The notes under the pieces were generated by a model. That model saw only the letters and a program-made list of their open reading frames with translations. It ran no database searches and was not told the DNA's origin. This document shows positions 16,656-25,308 of a stretch of DNA of 64,000 nt, piece by piece (the first letter of the stretch is position 1; each line of letters starts with the position of its first letter). Both the position numbers and the translations under genes were made by a program. The DNA comes from Catellatospora citrea. Its GTDB lineage: Bacteria; Actinomycetota; Actinomycetes; Mycobacteriales; Micromonosporaceae. The DNA lies in contig NZ_RAPR01000001.1 of NCBI RefSeq assembly GCF_003610235.1, positions 6,944,001 through 7,008,000 of the forward strand, in the 5' to 3' direction.

Positions 16656-18988
16656 GCCGCCGGGCACTGTCGCGCTTCAGCGCCGCGATCCTGGCCGTCG
16701 CGGCCGGCCTGGCGCTCGCACTGGCCGCCCCGGTCAGCCAGTCGCCCGCCGGCGCGGACGGCGACTCCGCCGTCACCGTGCAGGGCACCGGGGAGTTCGC
16801 CGACCTGTCGGTGACCGTGGCCCAGACCGAGGGCCTGGTCAACCAGACCGTGCGCGTCACCTGGTCCGGTGGTCCGGCGACCACCCCGGGCCAGTCCAGC
16901 TTCGACACCCGCTACCTGCAGATCATGCAGTGCTGGGGTGACGAGGAGACCCCGCAGCGGGAGAAGTGCCAGTTCGGCGCGCTGTTCACGGACACCCGGG
17001 GCGGCGACTTCGCCAACTCGCGGAAAGTCGACTACGGCAGCACCCTCGTCGACCCGCGGGAGACCTACCGACCCGACACCTACGTGCCGTTCCGCTCGGT
17101 CACCGGCAAGGACGTCAAGAAGGACGAGCAGACCGGCGACTTCAAGAACGAGTTCTACGACTCGAACACCACCAACGAACTGCCGTACGCCCGCATCCGC
17201 AACGACGGCACCGGCGAGGCCTACTTCGAGGTGCAGACCATCATCGAGGCCCCCGGTCTGGGCTGCGGCGAGATCGTCGCGCCAGGGGTGGGGCGCGCGT
17301 GCTGGCTGGTCGTGGTCCCCCGCGGGGTGACCGAGATCGACGGCACGCCCGCCTCCGCCCGGCCCGACCACCGACTGGCCTCCTCGCCGCTGAGCGCGAG
17401 CAACTGGGCCCACCGGATGGCGGTGCGGCTGACCTTCCAGCCGGTCGGCCGGGCCTGCTCGATCGGCCTCAAGGAGCGCCTCATGGTGGGCCACGAGATG
17501 CTCGCCGAGGCGGTGAACCGCTGGCAGCGCGCGACCTGCTCGCCCACCGCCGTGTACGGCTACGCGCGGATCTCCGACGACGCCGCCCGCCGCCATCTGA
17601 CGGGCTCCGCGCCGGGCATGGCGTTCACGACGATGCCGGTGCCGGCGGCCGAGCTGCCTGCCGGCCGCTCGCTGGTGTACGCCCCGGTCGCGGTGTCCGG
17701 CCTGGCCATCGCCTTCAACATCGACCGGTCGGTGAGCACCACCGCGTCCGATGACAAACGCCTGCGCGACGGCGAGCGCATCACCGACCTCAAGCTCACC
17801 CCGCGGCTGGTGGCCAAGCTGCTGACCCAGTCCTACCGGTTCGGCGCGTTCATCAGCGAGCCCGGTCTGGAGGGCAACCCCGGGGACATGACCGAGGACC
17901 CGGAGTTCCTGGCGGTCAACCCGATCTTCACCGAGTACGGCGAGGAGACCGCGCTGCCGGACGTGCTGGTGCCGCTGATCCCGACCGACGCGACCGCCGT
18001 GCTGTGGGCCTGGATCAACGGGGACGCCGAGGCGCGGGACTTCCTGGACGGCGAGGCCGACCCGTGGGGTATGACGGTGAACAAGAACTATCTGGGGCTG
18101 CCGCTGCCGCGCACGGACTTCCCGAAGCTGGATCCCTACCAGGCCATCGAACTGCCGGGCAAGCCCGGCACGCTGGACGAGCACCCGTACGCCAGCGACC
18201 TGCGCGACGCGGCCCGGGCCGCGGCCCGCGGCGACCGGCTGTCGAAGGACTTCGACAGGTCCCAGGAGCCGGCGGTCTGGAAGAAGCGGCAGCCGCAGCC
18301 GGCGGGCAAGCGCTGGATCCTGGCGGTGACCGACACCGCGACCGCCGCCCGCTACGGGCTGCCGGTGGCCAAGCTGCGCAACGCGGCCGGGGTGTTCGTC
18401 GCCCCGACCAACGACGCGCTGCTGGCCGCGGTGACCGAGATGCGGGTGAACACCGCGGCCGAGGTGGTCTTGCCGAAGCCGCGCAACGGCAGCCCGTGGG
18501 CATACCCGCTGACCACCATCACCTACGCGGCGGCCGCGCCGGGTTCGCTGGACCGCGCGGCCGGCCGTGACTTCGCGCAGTTCCTGCGCTTCGCGGTCGG
18601 GCCGGGGCAGGTGCCGGGCGTGGCCGCGGGGCAGTTGCCGTTCGGCTACGCGCCGCTGCCGAAGGCGCTGCGGCAGCAGGCCATCGCCGCGGCGGCGTCG
18701 ATCGAGGTGCGCTCGGGCGCGCCGACGGCTCCGGCGACGCGAAGCCCTGTGGCGGCGGCGACGAGTGCGGCGGCCGCGCCCACCACGGGCACCGCGGTCC
18801 CCACGGCCGTGGTCTCGCCCGCCCGGACCGACGTCGGGGTGGCCCTGGTCAAGGCCACACCCGCCCAACCCGTCGGCAGCGTCGGGCGCTACGCGCTGGC
18901 TGCCGTGCTCATCCTCGGCGGACTGGCAGGGGTCCTCGGACCGCTGCTGTCCCGCCGGCCGCCCCGGACCCAGGGAGGTGACACCTGA
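16652..18988 (+). CDS. Large anchored substrate-binding-like surface protein
   Basis: A 778-residue exported protein with a signal peptide (about 1-35) and, near residues 742-764, one membrane helix (YALAAVLILGGLAGVLGPLL) preceded by an Ala/Thr/Pro linker. The N-terminal 200 residues (SVTVAQTEGLVNQTVRVTWSGG...) look like a beta-rich domain with four cysteines. The rest resembles a PstS-type binding domain: VSGLAIAFNIDR, a LTPRLVAKLLTQSYR segment as in PstS TGVITRWDD regions, and late AAGRDFAQFLRFAVGPGQ...LPFGYAPLPKAL, matching FAYYFLCEG...GYSPLPVNL of the PstS upstream. The RSDGSGT phosphate loop is missing, so the ligand may differ. Function inferred as surface capture or presentation for this transporter. 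Confidence 0.7.
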   Translation: MSRRALSRFSAAILAVAAGLALALAAPVSQSPAGADGDSAVTVQGTGEFADLSVTVAQTEGLVNQTVRVTWSGGPATTPGQSSFDTRYLQIMQCWGDEETPQREKCQFGALFTDTRGGDFANSRKVDYGSTLVDPRETYRPDTYVPFRSVTGKDVKKDEQTGDFKNEFYDSNTTNELPYARIRNDGTGEAYFEVQTIIEAPGLGCGEIVAPGVGRACWLVVVPRGVTEIDGTPASARPDHRLASSPLSASNWAHRMAVRLTFQPVGRACSIGLKERLMVGHEMLAEAVNRWQRATCSPTAVYGYARISDDAARRHLTGSAPGMAFTTMPVPAAELPAGRSLVYAPVAVSGLAIAFNIDRSVSTTASDDKRLRDGERITDLKLTPRLVAKLLTQSYRFGAFISEPGLEGNPGDMTEDPEFLAVNPIFTEYGEETALPDVLVPLIPTDATAVLWAWINGDAEARDFLDGEADPWGMTVNKNYLGLPLPRTDFPKLDPYQAIELPGKPGTLDEHPYASDLRDAARAAARGDRLSKDFDRSQEPAVWKKRQPQPAGKRWILAVTDTATAARYGLPVAKLRNAAGVFVAPTNDALLAAVTEMRVNTAAEVVLPKPRNGSPWAYPLTTITYAAAAPGSLDRAAGRDFAQFLRFAVGPGQVPGVAAGQLPFGYAPLPKALRQQAIAAAASIEVRSGAPTAPATRSPVAAATSAAAAPTTGTAVPTAVVSPARTDVGVALVKATPAQPVGSVGRYALAAVLILGGLAGVLGPLLSRRPPRTQGGDT

Positions 18989-19093
18989 CCCTCGTAAGCG
19001 CTGCGACCAGGAGCGGCAACCCCTGATCGCAGCTGGAAACACGCAGCCGGAAAGAGGTCCGGTTGCGCACCACCGTCGCAAAGGATACCTGCA

Positions 19094-20086
19094 GTGCAGA
19101 AGAAGAGGCTTCTCGCGCTCATCGGAGCGGGGGTGGCCGTCATGATCGCGCTGACGTCCACGCCGGCTCAGGCGGACCCCACGGGGACGCCGACCTACCG
19201 GGACCTGGTGGCCGTCGGCTCCGACACCACTCAGGGCGTTCTGAACGGCCTGTCCGAGGTCGTGACGGTCGGTGGAGTCCGGGTGATCGGCTCGTACGAC
19301 GCCGTTCCCCAGGGCTCGACCATCACGACCAAGGATCCCGCGGTCAATCCCGCATGCACCAACATCGGGCGCCCCAGCGGCTCCGGCAACGGTGTCACCG
19401 CGCTGGTGAACTCCATCGCGGCCGGCAACGGGTGCATCCAGTTCGCCCGCTCGTCGAGCAACAACTCGGCGAGCTTCGCGGGCCGGAACCTGACCTACAT
19501 CCCGTTCGCGACCGATGTCATGGCCTACGCGGTGCGCTCGGACAGCACCATCTCCAAGAAGCTCACCAGGGCCCAGCTCACCGCCATCTACAACTGTGCC
19601 GCCGGGGTCAACTACCGCCCGCTGTTGCCGCAGTTCGGCTCAGGCACCCGGCAGTACTTCCTGCAGCAGCTCGGGTTCACCGACTCCGCCACGTTCACCT
19701 CGCAGCCGAACCACACCTGCATCGTGGACACGATCGGCGGCACGCCGATCGAGGAGAACGTCGGCACCCTGCTGACCGATCCCCGCCACATCGCCCCCTA
19801 CTCGGTCGGGCCGTACCTCGCGCAGATCAACGCGGTGGTGCCCGACGTGCACGGCCGGATCGTCCTCGGGCAGATCGAAGGCATCGCGCCACTGGTGTCG
19901 AACATCGGCTCGACCCTGGTCCGGACCATGTACAACGTGGTGCCGACCGGGCAGCTGTCCGACCCGGTGTACCAGAGCGTCTTCGTGGGCCCGACGTCGC
20001 AGATCTGTGCCAACTCCGCGACGATCGCCAAGTACGGCTTCGGCCTGAACGCGAACTGCGGCAACACCTCCCTGACCACGCCGTGA
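19094..20086 (+). CDS. Secreted PstS-like substrate-binding protein
   Basis: A 330-residue exported protein with a signal peptide (MQKKRLLALIGAGVAVMIALTSTPAQA). The mature part begins DLVAVGSDTTQGVLNGL, a GSDTT loop in the place of the PstS GAGST loop, and includes GCIQFARSSSN and IPFATDVMAYAVRSDSTISKKLTRAQLTAIYNC, which match the binding-protein fold. No membrane helix or lipobox is seen, so it is probably released or held by partners. GTG at 19094 has AAGGA about ten bases upstream. The 105-bp gap before it contains a weak 7-bp inverted repeat (19000-19006 / 19027-19033) and may hold an attenuating hairpin or a processing site. The third binding-like protein of the operon. Confidence 0.75.
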   Translation: MQKKRLLALIGAGVAVMIALTSTPAQADPTGTPTYRDLVAVGSDTTQGVLNGLSEVVTVGGVRVIGSYDAVPQGSTITTKDPAVNPACTNIGRPSGSGNGVTALVNSIAAGNGCIQFARSSSNNSASFAGRNLTYIPFATDVMAYAVRSDSTISKKLTRAQLTAIYNCAAGVNYRPLLPQFGSGTRQYFLQQLGFTDSATFTSQPNHTCIVDTIGGTPIEENVGTLLTDPRHIAPYSVGPYLAQINAVVPDVHGRIVLGQIEGIAPLVSNIGSTLVRTMYNVVPTGQLSDPVYQSVFVGPTSQICANSATIAKYGFGLNANCGNTSLTTP

Positions 20087-20105
20087 CCATCGATTGGAGA
20101 AGACT

Positions 20106-21677
20106 GTGATTCGCAACAGGCTCCTGCGGCCGGTGGGTGTCGGCGTCGTCGCGCTCACCGCCGTCGCGGGCATGCTGGTCGGTGCGCCGGCCCAGGCCGC
20201 GATCCCGACCGCCACCCTCGGCACGCTCACCCTCATCCCGGCGAGCGGCACCGACCTGACCGCACCTCGGGTGCACACCGCCGCCGGCTGCCCGTCCGAC
20301 GCGGACGGCTACTACGCGAAGGTGTACGGCCCGGGGGCGTTCGACCCCGGTGCCGTGGTCACCACCACCACCGACGTCAACCTGTCCCACTCGGCCGGGT
20401 TCGACGTCCAGATCGCCGACAACGTCCGTGACGTCGCCGTCGACCTGGGCACCACCGTGGTGCCCGGCGAGTACGCCTACGAGGTCGCCTGCGTGGACAC
20501 GTTCCTGGGCGACGTCAAGGGCACCTTCGTCGGCCGGTTCTGGTTCACCAGCCCCACGGCGTACCAGAGCACCGACCCGAGCACCCCGACGGCGACCACC
20601 ACGACGCTGACCGTGCCGGCCTCGCCGGTGACGGCGGGCACGACGGTGACCCTGACCGCGGCCGTCACCCCGGTGGCGGCCACGGGCTCGGTGCAGTTCT
20701 TCGACGGCGCGACCCCGCTGGGCGGCCCGGTGGCCGTCTCCGGCGGCGCCGCGTCGCTCAACACCGCCGCGCTCACGGTCGGCACCCACTCGCTGACCGC
20801 GACCTTCACCGGCACCGGCTCCTACACGGCGTCGACCTCGTCGGCCCAGTCGTTGCAGGTCGACGCCCCCGTGGCGACGCCGACGACGACCGGTCTGGCG
20901 GTGACGCCGAGTGGTTCGGTGACCCAGTACACGCCGGTTTCCCTGAGCGCGACCGTATCCCCCGTCACGGCGGTGGGCATGGTCCAGTTCCTGGACGGCG
21001 GCGTGGCTCTGGGCGTGCCGGTGCCGGTCAGCGGCGGGTCGGCGACCCTGAACACCAGCAGCCTCGCACTGGGCGCACACTCGCTGAGCGCCCGGTTCGT
21101 CCCGACGAACTCGGCGGTCTACGCCGGTTCGGAGTCCGACGCGGTCTCCCTCGGGGTGGTCGCGTTCACGGGTGTCTCCACCAGCCAGACCATCTCGACC
21201 ACGGTGGAGTCGGGCGCGCTGGTCATCAGCGTCGCGAACAGCAACGTCACGCTGCCCTCGCCGGTGCTCACCGCGGATGCGGCGATGCTCACCACGAACG
21301 GCGGCCTCAACCCGATCACCGTCGCGGACACCCGCGCCGGCAACCCGGGCTGGAACGTCGCGGGTCAGGTCTCGGACTTCGTGGACTCCGACTCGCACGT
21401 GATCAACGGCGCCAACCTCGGTTGGACGCCGCGGGTCATCGACCGGTTCGCCGTCCAGACGATCACCGCTGGTCCGGTGGTCGCCCCGGCGAACGCGATC
21501 GCTCCGGGGGCCTCGGCCCCGGCGGGCGTGGGTCTGGCCTCGAGCCGGACGCTCGCGACCGCGTCGCCACTGGCCGGCCTCGGCACCGCTCACCTGGGTG
21601 CCGACGTCCTGCTGTACGTGCCGACCTCGACCGTGGCGGGCACCTACACCGCCACGCTGACCCTCACCGCCATCTGA
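20106..21677 (+). CDS. Surface protein with Ig-like repeats and WxL-like domain
   Basis: A 523-residue exported protein. After the signal peptide (ending APAQAA) comes a domain of about 130 residues with two cysteines (GCPSDADGYYAKV ... VACVDTF), which recurs in the product of the gene at 22776. Two Ig-like repeats follow (about 165-255 and 260-350), each with a SVQFFDG/MVQFLDG...LGVPVPVSGGSATLNT...LGAHSLSA pattern. The C-terminal 170 residues look like a WxL domain: ITVADTRAGNPGWNVAGQVSDF, HVINGANLGWTP and a final GTYTATLTLTAI, where classic members have TLTWTL. WxL domains bind the cell wall and work with DUF916 proteins, and the next gene is one. GTG 20106 with GGAGA just before it is the likely start. 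Confidence 0.75.
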   Translation: MIRNRLLRPVGVGVVALTAVAGMLVGAPAQAAIPTATLGTLTLIPASGTDLTAPRVHTAAGCPSDADGYYAKVYGPGAFDPGAVVTTTTDVNLSHSAGFDVQIADNVRDVAVDLGTTVVPGEYAYEVACVDTFLGDVKGTFVGRFWFTSPTAYQSTDPSTPTATTTTLTVPASPVTAGTTVTLTAAVTPVAATGSVQFFDGATPLGGPVAVSGGAASLNTAALTVGTHSLTATFTGTGSYTASTSSAQSLQVDAPVATPTTTGLAVTPSGSVTQYTPVSLSATVSPVTAVGMVQFLDGGVALGVPVPVSGGSATLNTSSLALGAHSLSARFVPTNSAVYAGSESDAVSLGVVAFTGVSTSQTISTTVESGALVISVANSNVTLPSPVLTADAAMLTTNGGLNPITVADTRAGNPGWNVAGQVSDFVDSDSHVINGANLGWTPRVIDRFAVQTITAGPVVAPANAIAPGASAPAGVGLASSRTLATASPLAGLGTAHLGADVLLYVPTSTVAGTYTATLTLTAI

Positions 21678-21733
21678 TGAACGGCCGGGCGGGGTCGACC
21701 GACCCCGCCCGGCCCGTCGGGAACGGACCGATC

Positions 21734-22795
21734 ATGAGCCGTATCGTTCGTCTGCTGGCGGTGGCCCTGCTGGCCGCTCCGGCCGCGCTCCCCGCCGCCG
21801 CGTCCGCGGCCCCGCCCGCTGCGCCGCGCCTGGCTCCGGCCGCGCCGACGCAGCCGGCCAACGCCACCTTCGGCATCCAGCCCGCGTCGCCGACCGGGCC
21901 GGACAGCCGCCCCCAGTTCCAGTTCGGCGCGACCAAGGGCGCGGTCGTACGCGACCAGGTCGTGGTACGCAACTACGGCGACAAGGCGCTGACGCTGCAG
22001 GTGTACGCCAGCGACGCGTTCAACACCCCCGAGGGCGGCTTCGACCTGCTGGCCGCCGGACGCAACCCGGTCGACGTCGGCGCCTGGACCAAGCTGGACC
22101 GGACCGCGGTCGCCGTGCCCGCCCGCGGCCAGGTCGTCGTGCCGTTCACGCTGACCGTGCCCGCCGATGTGATGCCGGGCGACCACATCGGGGGCATCGT
22201 CGCGTCGATGACCACCACCCAGACCGACGCGCAGGGCAACAAGGTCGCCGTCGACCAGCGCGTCGGCGCGCGTATCTACCTGCGGGTGCCCGGCCTGCTG
22301 CGGGCGACGCTCAGCGTCGACGCGCTGTCGGCCGACTTCGCGGCACGGGGCCTGACCGGCGGCGGCACCGCCACGGTCTCGTACACCGTGCGCAACACCG
22401 GCAATGTGCGCATCGCCGCCCGGCAGCAGCTCGCCCTGAGCGCTGCGCTGTGGACCGATCCCACCGCACCGGTGCTGCCGGAGCTGCCCGAGCTGCTGCC
22501 CGGCGCGAGCATGGAACTGACCTACGTCGCCGACGGGGTGCCCCCGGTCGGCCTGCTTACCGCGCAGCTGCGCCTGGAGCCGAAAGCCGTCGGCACCGAT
22601 CTCAACCCGACCATGATCTCCGTGAGTCGCCGCGCCGACTTCTGGGCGCTGACCTGGGTGACCGTGACCATCGCGGTCGGCGTGCTGCTCGTGATCACGG
22701 GGCTGGTCCTGCTCGTGCTGCTGCTGCGCCGCCGCCGTCGGCGCCTCGCCGCGGCGACCTCGACGAGGGGGAACCGTGCGACCGTCTCCGTCTAG
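21734..22795 (+). CDS. DUF916-type (WxL-interacting) membrane protein
   Basis: A 353-residue surface protein anchored by one C-terminal helix. Signal peptide about 1-26. Residues 35-160 match DUF916, the peptidoglycan-binding part of WxL-interacting proteins: FGIQPASPTGPDSRPQFQFGATKGAVVRDQVVVRNYGDKALTLQVYASDAFNT, ending PGDHIGGIVAS. A second beta domain follows (about 175-290, ATVSYTVRNTGNVRIAA). The membrane helix is at about 305-328 (WVTVTIAVGVLLVITGLVLLVLLL), with a poly-Arg cytoplasmic stop. In Firmicutes, DUF916 proteins and WxL proteins form surface complexes, and here they are adjacent too. Start ATG 21734; ATG 21677, overlapping the previous stop, would add 19 residues. Confidence 0.85.
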   Translation: MSRIVRLLAVALLAAPAALPAAASAAPPAAPRLAPAAPTQPANATFGIQPASPTGPDSRPQFQFGATKGAVVRDQVVVRNYGDKALTLQVYASDAFNTPEGGFDLLAAGRNPVDVGAWTKLDRTAVAVPARGQVVVPFTLTVPADVMPGDHIGGIVASMTTTQTDAQGNKVAVDQRVGARIYLRVPGLLRATLSVDALSADFAARGLTGGGTATVSYTVRNTGNVRIAARQQLALSAALWTDPTAPVLPELPELLPGASMELTYVADGVPPVGLLTAQLRLEPKAVGTDLNPTMISVSRRADFWALTWVTVTIAVGVLLVITGLVLLVLLLRRRRRRLAAATSTRGNRATVSV

Positions 22796-23507
22796 GATCC
22801 TGGCGGTCGTGGTGGGCGCGCTGGTCGCGGCGAGCCTGCTCGGCGCGCCGGCCGTGGCCGCCGAACGGCTCGGCGGGTTGCAGGTGTATCCCGGCGCCGG
22901 TCCGGACACCGCGTCCATCCATGTGCGCACCAGCCGCGGCTGCCCCGGCACGGCCGACGCCTACTACGTGAAGGCGACCGGGCACGGCTTCCCGGCCGGT
23001 GGCCAGGTTGTGACCGCCAGCACCGGCGCGGGCCTGTCGCACACCGGGCCGTTCGACGCGTACCTCGCGCTCACCATGATGGACTTCGCCGCCGACAACC
23101 ACACCGCGCTGCAGGGCACCTACACGTTCACGCTGTACTGCATCGAGGCGTTCAGCCAGCAGAGCTTCGGCGAGTTCACCGGCTCGGTCAAGTTCACCGC
23201 GCCCACCCGGTACGAGGCGGTCGGCGCGGCCCGGCCGCCCTCGGCGAGCCCCAGCCCACCCGCCCCGGCCCAGAGCGCGGGGCCCGGGGCCGCCCCGGCG
23301 GACCCGACCGCACCGGGCCCGGACCAGGCAGGCGCCGACGCGACCCGCGGCAGCCTCGACCCGGTCGCCGCGCAGCGGCCCGCCCCGCGCGGCGCCGGCG
23401 ACGCCTGGTGGATCTGGCTGCTGGCCACCGGAGCCGCGCTGGCTGTGGCCGTCGCGATCCAGCGGCGGCGGGCGTGGCTCGACGCCGGGCCCAGGCGCGG
23501 CCGATGA
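22776..23507 (+). CDS. Small membrane-anchored surface protein sharing the WxL-partner domain
   Basis: A 243-residue exported protein. Signal peptide about 1-28; then a domain of about 115 residues related to the N-terminal domain of the WxL-like protein two genes upstream (GCPGTADAYYVKATGHG, LSHTGPFDA, GTYTFTLYCIEAF, FTAPTRY against GCPSDADGYYAKVYGPG, LSHSAGFDV, GEYAYEVACVDTF, FTSPTAY). A Pro/Ala-rich linker and a membrane helix at about 209-227 (WWIWLLATGAALAVAVAI) with a basic tail follow. The linker and anchor resemble substrates of sorting systems, but no LPXTG motif is present. GTG at 22776 lies inside the preceding gene (20-bp overlap) after GAGGGGG. The stop overlaps the next start as ATGA. 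Confidence 0.75.
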   Translation: MRPSPSRILAVVVGALVAASLLGAPAVAAERLGGLQVYPGAGPDTASIHVRTSRGCPGTADAYYVKATGHGFPAGGQVVTASTGAGLSHTGPFDAYLALTMMDFAADNHTALQGTYTFTLYCIEAFSQQSFGEFTGSVKFTAPTRYEAVGAARPPSASPSPPAPAQSAGPGAAPADPTAPGPDQAGADATRGSLDPVAAQRPAPRGAGDAWWIWLLATGAALAVAVAIQRRRAWLDAGPRRGR

Positions 23508-24358
23508 ACACCGATCGTGACACGCGCCGCACCAGCGGCCAGGTCCTCACCATCTTCTCGCTGGCGTGCCTGCTGGCGGTCGTCGCCCTGATGCTGGTCG
23601 GTGCGGGCCGCCACACGCGGGCCCAGACGCTGGCCGAGGCCGAGCTGCGGCTGGTGCTCGCCGAGGGGCGGGCACCGGTCGGCCAGCTCGACGCGGACGG
23701 CCGCCCGCTCGCGCCGGGCACCCCGGTGGCCCTGCTGGAGATCCCCGCCATCGGGCTGCGCGAGGTGGTCCTCGAAGGCACCTCCGCCGCGGTGCTGGCC
23801 GACGGCCCCGGCCACCGCCGCGACACGGTGCTGCCGGGCCAGGCGGGCATGAGCGTGCTGATGGGACGCCGGGCAGGGTACGGCGGGCCGTTCGCCGGAT
23901 TGCCCAGGCTGCGGCACGACGACGTGATCACCGTGACCACGGGGCAGGACGCCAGCACCTTCACCGTGCTCGGCGTACGCCATGCCGGTGATCCCGTGCC
24001 CGAGGCGCTCGCCCCCGGCCGAGGTGGACTGACCTTGCTGACCGCCGACGGCGCGCCGTTCCTGCCCGCGGACGTGCTCTACGTGGACGCGGTGCTGACC
24101 AGCGACGTCAGGCCGACCCCGGCCCGTGCCTTCGGCGCGGCCTCGCTCACCGCCGCCGAGCACGCCCTGGCCGGCGACGACCAGGTCGTGCCGCTCGTGC
24201 TGTGGCTGCAGCTGGTGGTCGCCTGTGCCTGCGGCGTGGTGTGGGTGCGGCACCGGCTCGGCCCGTGGCACGCCTGGATCATCGGCACGCCGACCCTCGG
24301 CGCGGCCGGGCTCGCCGCCGCCGACACCGCCCTGCGCCTGCTGCCCAACCTGCTCTGA
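23504..24358 (+). CDS. Sortase-fold membrane protein lacking catalytic residues
   Basis: A 284-residue membrane protein: one N-terminal helix (about 15-33), an extracytoplasmic sortase-like domain (about 75-200) and two C-terminal helices. The domain shows the family landmarks: VALLEIPAIGLREVVLEGT, a DGPGH-type turn, PGQAGMSVLMGRRAGYGGPFAGLPRLRHDD and LTLLTADGAPF. Active sortases have a His in the GHR position and a Cys in LTTC. Here they read GRR (Arg122) and LTA (Ala181), and the late catalytic Arg is not apparent either. It therefore cannot carry out transpeptidation by the known mechanism and may serve as a docking or scaffold protein for the neighbouring anchored surface proteins. Coupled to the previous gene by ATGA. 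Confidence 0.75.
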   Translation: MNTDRDTRRTSGQVLTIFSLACLLAVVALMLVGAGRHTRAQTLAEAELRLVLAEGRAPVGQLDADGRPLAPGTPVALLEIPAIGLREVVLEGTSAAVLADGPGHRRDTVLPGQAGMSVLMGRRAGYGGPFAGLPRLRHDDVITVTTGQDASTFTVLGVRHAGDPVPEALAPGRGGLTLLTADGAPFLPADVLYVDAVLTSDVRPTPARAFGAASLTAAEHALAGDDQVVPLVLWLQLVVACACGVVWVRHRLGPWHAWIIGTPTLGAAGLAAADTALRLLPNLL

Positions 24359-24371
24359 ACCGGAGGCATCC

Positions 24372-25202
24372 ATGACCACGACCGCCGTCATGCCGGGCAA
24401 CGTCCCGGCCGGGGCGCTGCCCCCCGACGCCGCCCCGCTCGAGGCGAGGGCCGTGTCGGCCTGGTTCGGTGAGCGCAAGGTGCTGGACCGGGTGTCGCTG
24501 CACATGCCCGCCGGTTCGGTCACCGCCCTGATCGGGCCGTCCGGCTGCGGCAAGTCCACCTTCCTGCGCATCCTCAACCGGATGCACGAGCTGGTGCCGG
24601 GCGCGACCCTGGCCGGTGAGGTGCTGCTGGACGGGGCCGACATCTACCACCACGACCGGCGGCTGACCGAGGTGCGCCGGCGGATCGGGATGGTGTTCCA
24701 GAAGCCCAACCCGTTCCCGGCGATGAGCATCTACGAGAACGTCACCGCCGGCCTGAAGCTCACCGCCACCAGGATCAGCCGCGGCGACCGCGACGATCTC
24801 GTCGAGCAGTGCCTGACCAAGGCCGGGTTGTGGAACGAGGTGCACGACCGGCTGCGCCAGCCCGGGTCGGCGCTGTCCGGCGGCCAGCAGCAGCGGCTGT
24901 GCATCGCCCGGGCGCTGGCCGTGCGGCCGCAGGTGCTGCTGATGGACGAGCCGTGCTCGGCGCTGGACCCGACCTCCACCCGCCGGGTGGAGGAGACCAT
25001 CCGCGAGCTGGCGGCCGAGGTGACCATCGTGATCGTCACCCACAACATGCAGCAGGCGCAGCGGGTGTCCGAGCACTGCGCCTTCTTCCTGGCCGAGCAG
25101 AACACACCCGGCCACATCGTGGAGCAGGGCCTGACCCAGCGGATGTTCCACAGGCCGCGCGACCCGCGGACCGAGGACTACGTCAACGGCCGCTTCGGGT
25201 GA
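24372..25202 (+). CDS. pstB: Phosphate ABC transporter ATPase PstB
   Basis: A 276-residue cytoplasmic ATPase. Walker A GPSGCGKST (55-63), Q-loop VFQKPNPFP (108-116), signature LSGGQQQR (168-175), Walker B LLMDEP (189-194) and switch His224 are all present; QKPNPFPMSI-type sequence after the Q-loop and EPCSALDP are typical of PstB. It powers PstC-PstA. It is separated from pstA by seven genes for surface proteins, yet the 13-bp gap and good CGGAGGC site argue for the same transcript. No phoU gene follows. The N-terminal 20 residues are an extension beyond the usual start. Confidence 0.95.
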   Translation: MTTTAVMPGNVPAGALPPDAAPLEARAVSAWFGERKVLDRVSLHMPAGSVTALIGPSGCGKSTFLRILNRMHELVPGATLAGEVLLDGADIYHHDRRLTEVRRRIGMVFQKPNPFPAMSIYENVTAGLKLTATRISRGDRDDLVEQCLTKAGLWNEVHDRLRQPGSALSGGQQQRLCIARALAVRPQVLLMDEPCSALDPTSTRRVEETIRELAAEVTIVIVTHNMQQAQRVSEHCAFFLAEQNTPGHIVEQGLTQRMFHRPRDPRTEDYVNGRFG

Positions 25203-25270
25203 CCGGTCGGGACCTGGATCCGGGACTGTGATCCAGGTCACGTCCCTGAACTTTGGCCCACCGTTCACGT

Positions 25271-25308
25271 CTAGATCACCCGACCCCTCCCTCGCGTTGA
25301 TCTAGGAG
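25271..25308 (+). promoter_or_regulatory. Hairpin that can mask the ribosome binding site of the subtilase gene
   Basis: CTAGATCA (25271-25278) pairs perfectly with TGATCTAG (25298-25305) across a 19-nt loop. The right arm runs into the AGGAG (25304-25308) of the gene starting at 25313. Folding would restrict ribosome access; it may also be a protein-binding palindrome. Confidence 0.45.

Noticed and set aside
16298..19081. 927-codon minus-strand open frame over the pst region
   Set aside because: Low-complexity translation; the plus strand has signal peptides, membrane helices and coupled starts.
22776..23507. LPXTG sorting signal in the small anchored protein
   Set aside because: The C-terminal helix and basic tail are there, but no LPXTG or LAXTG motif precedes them.
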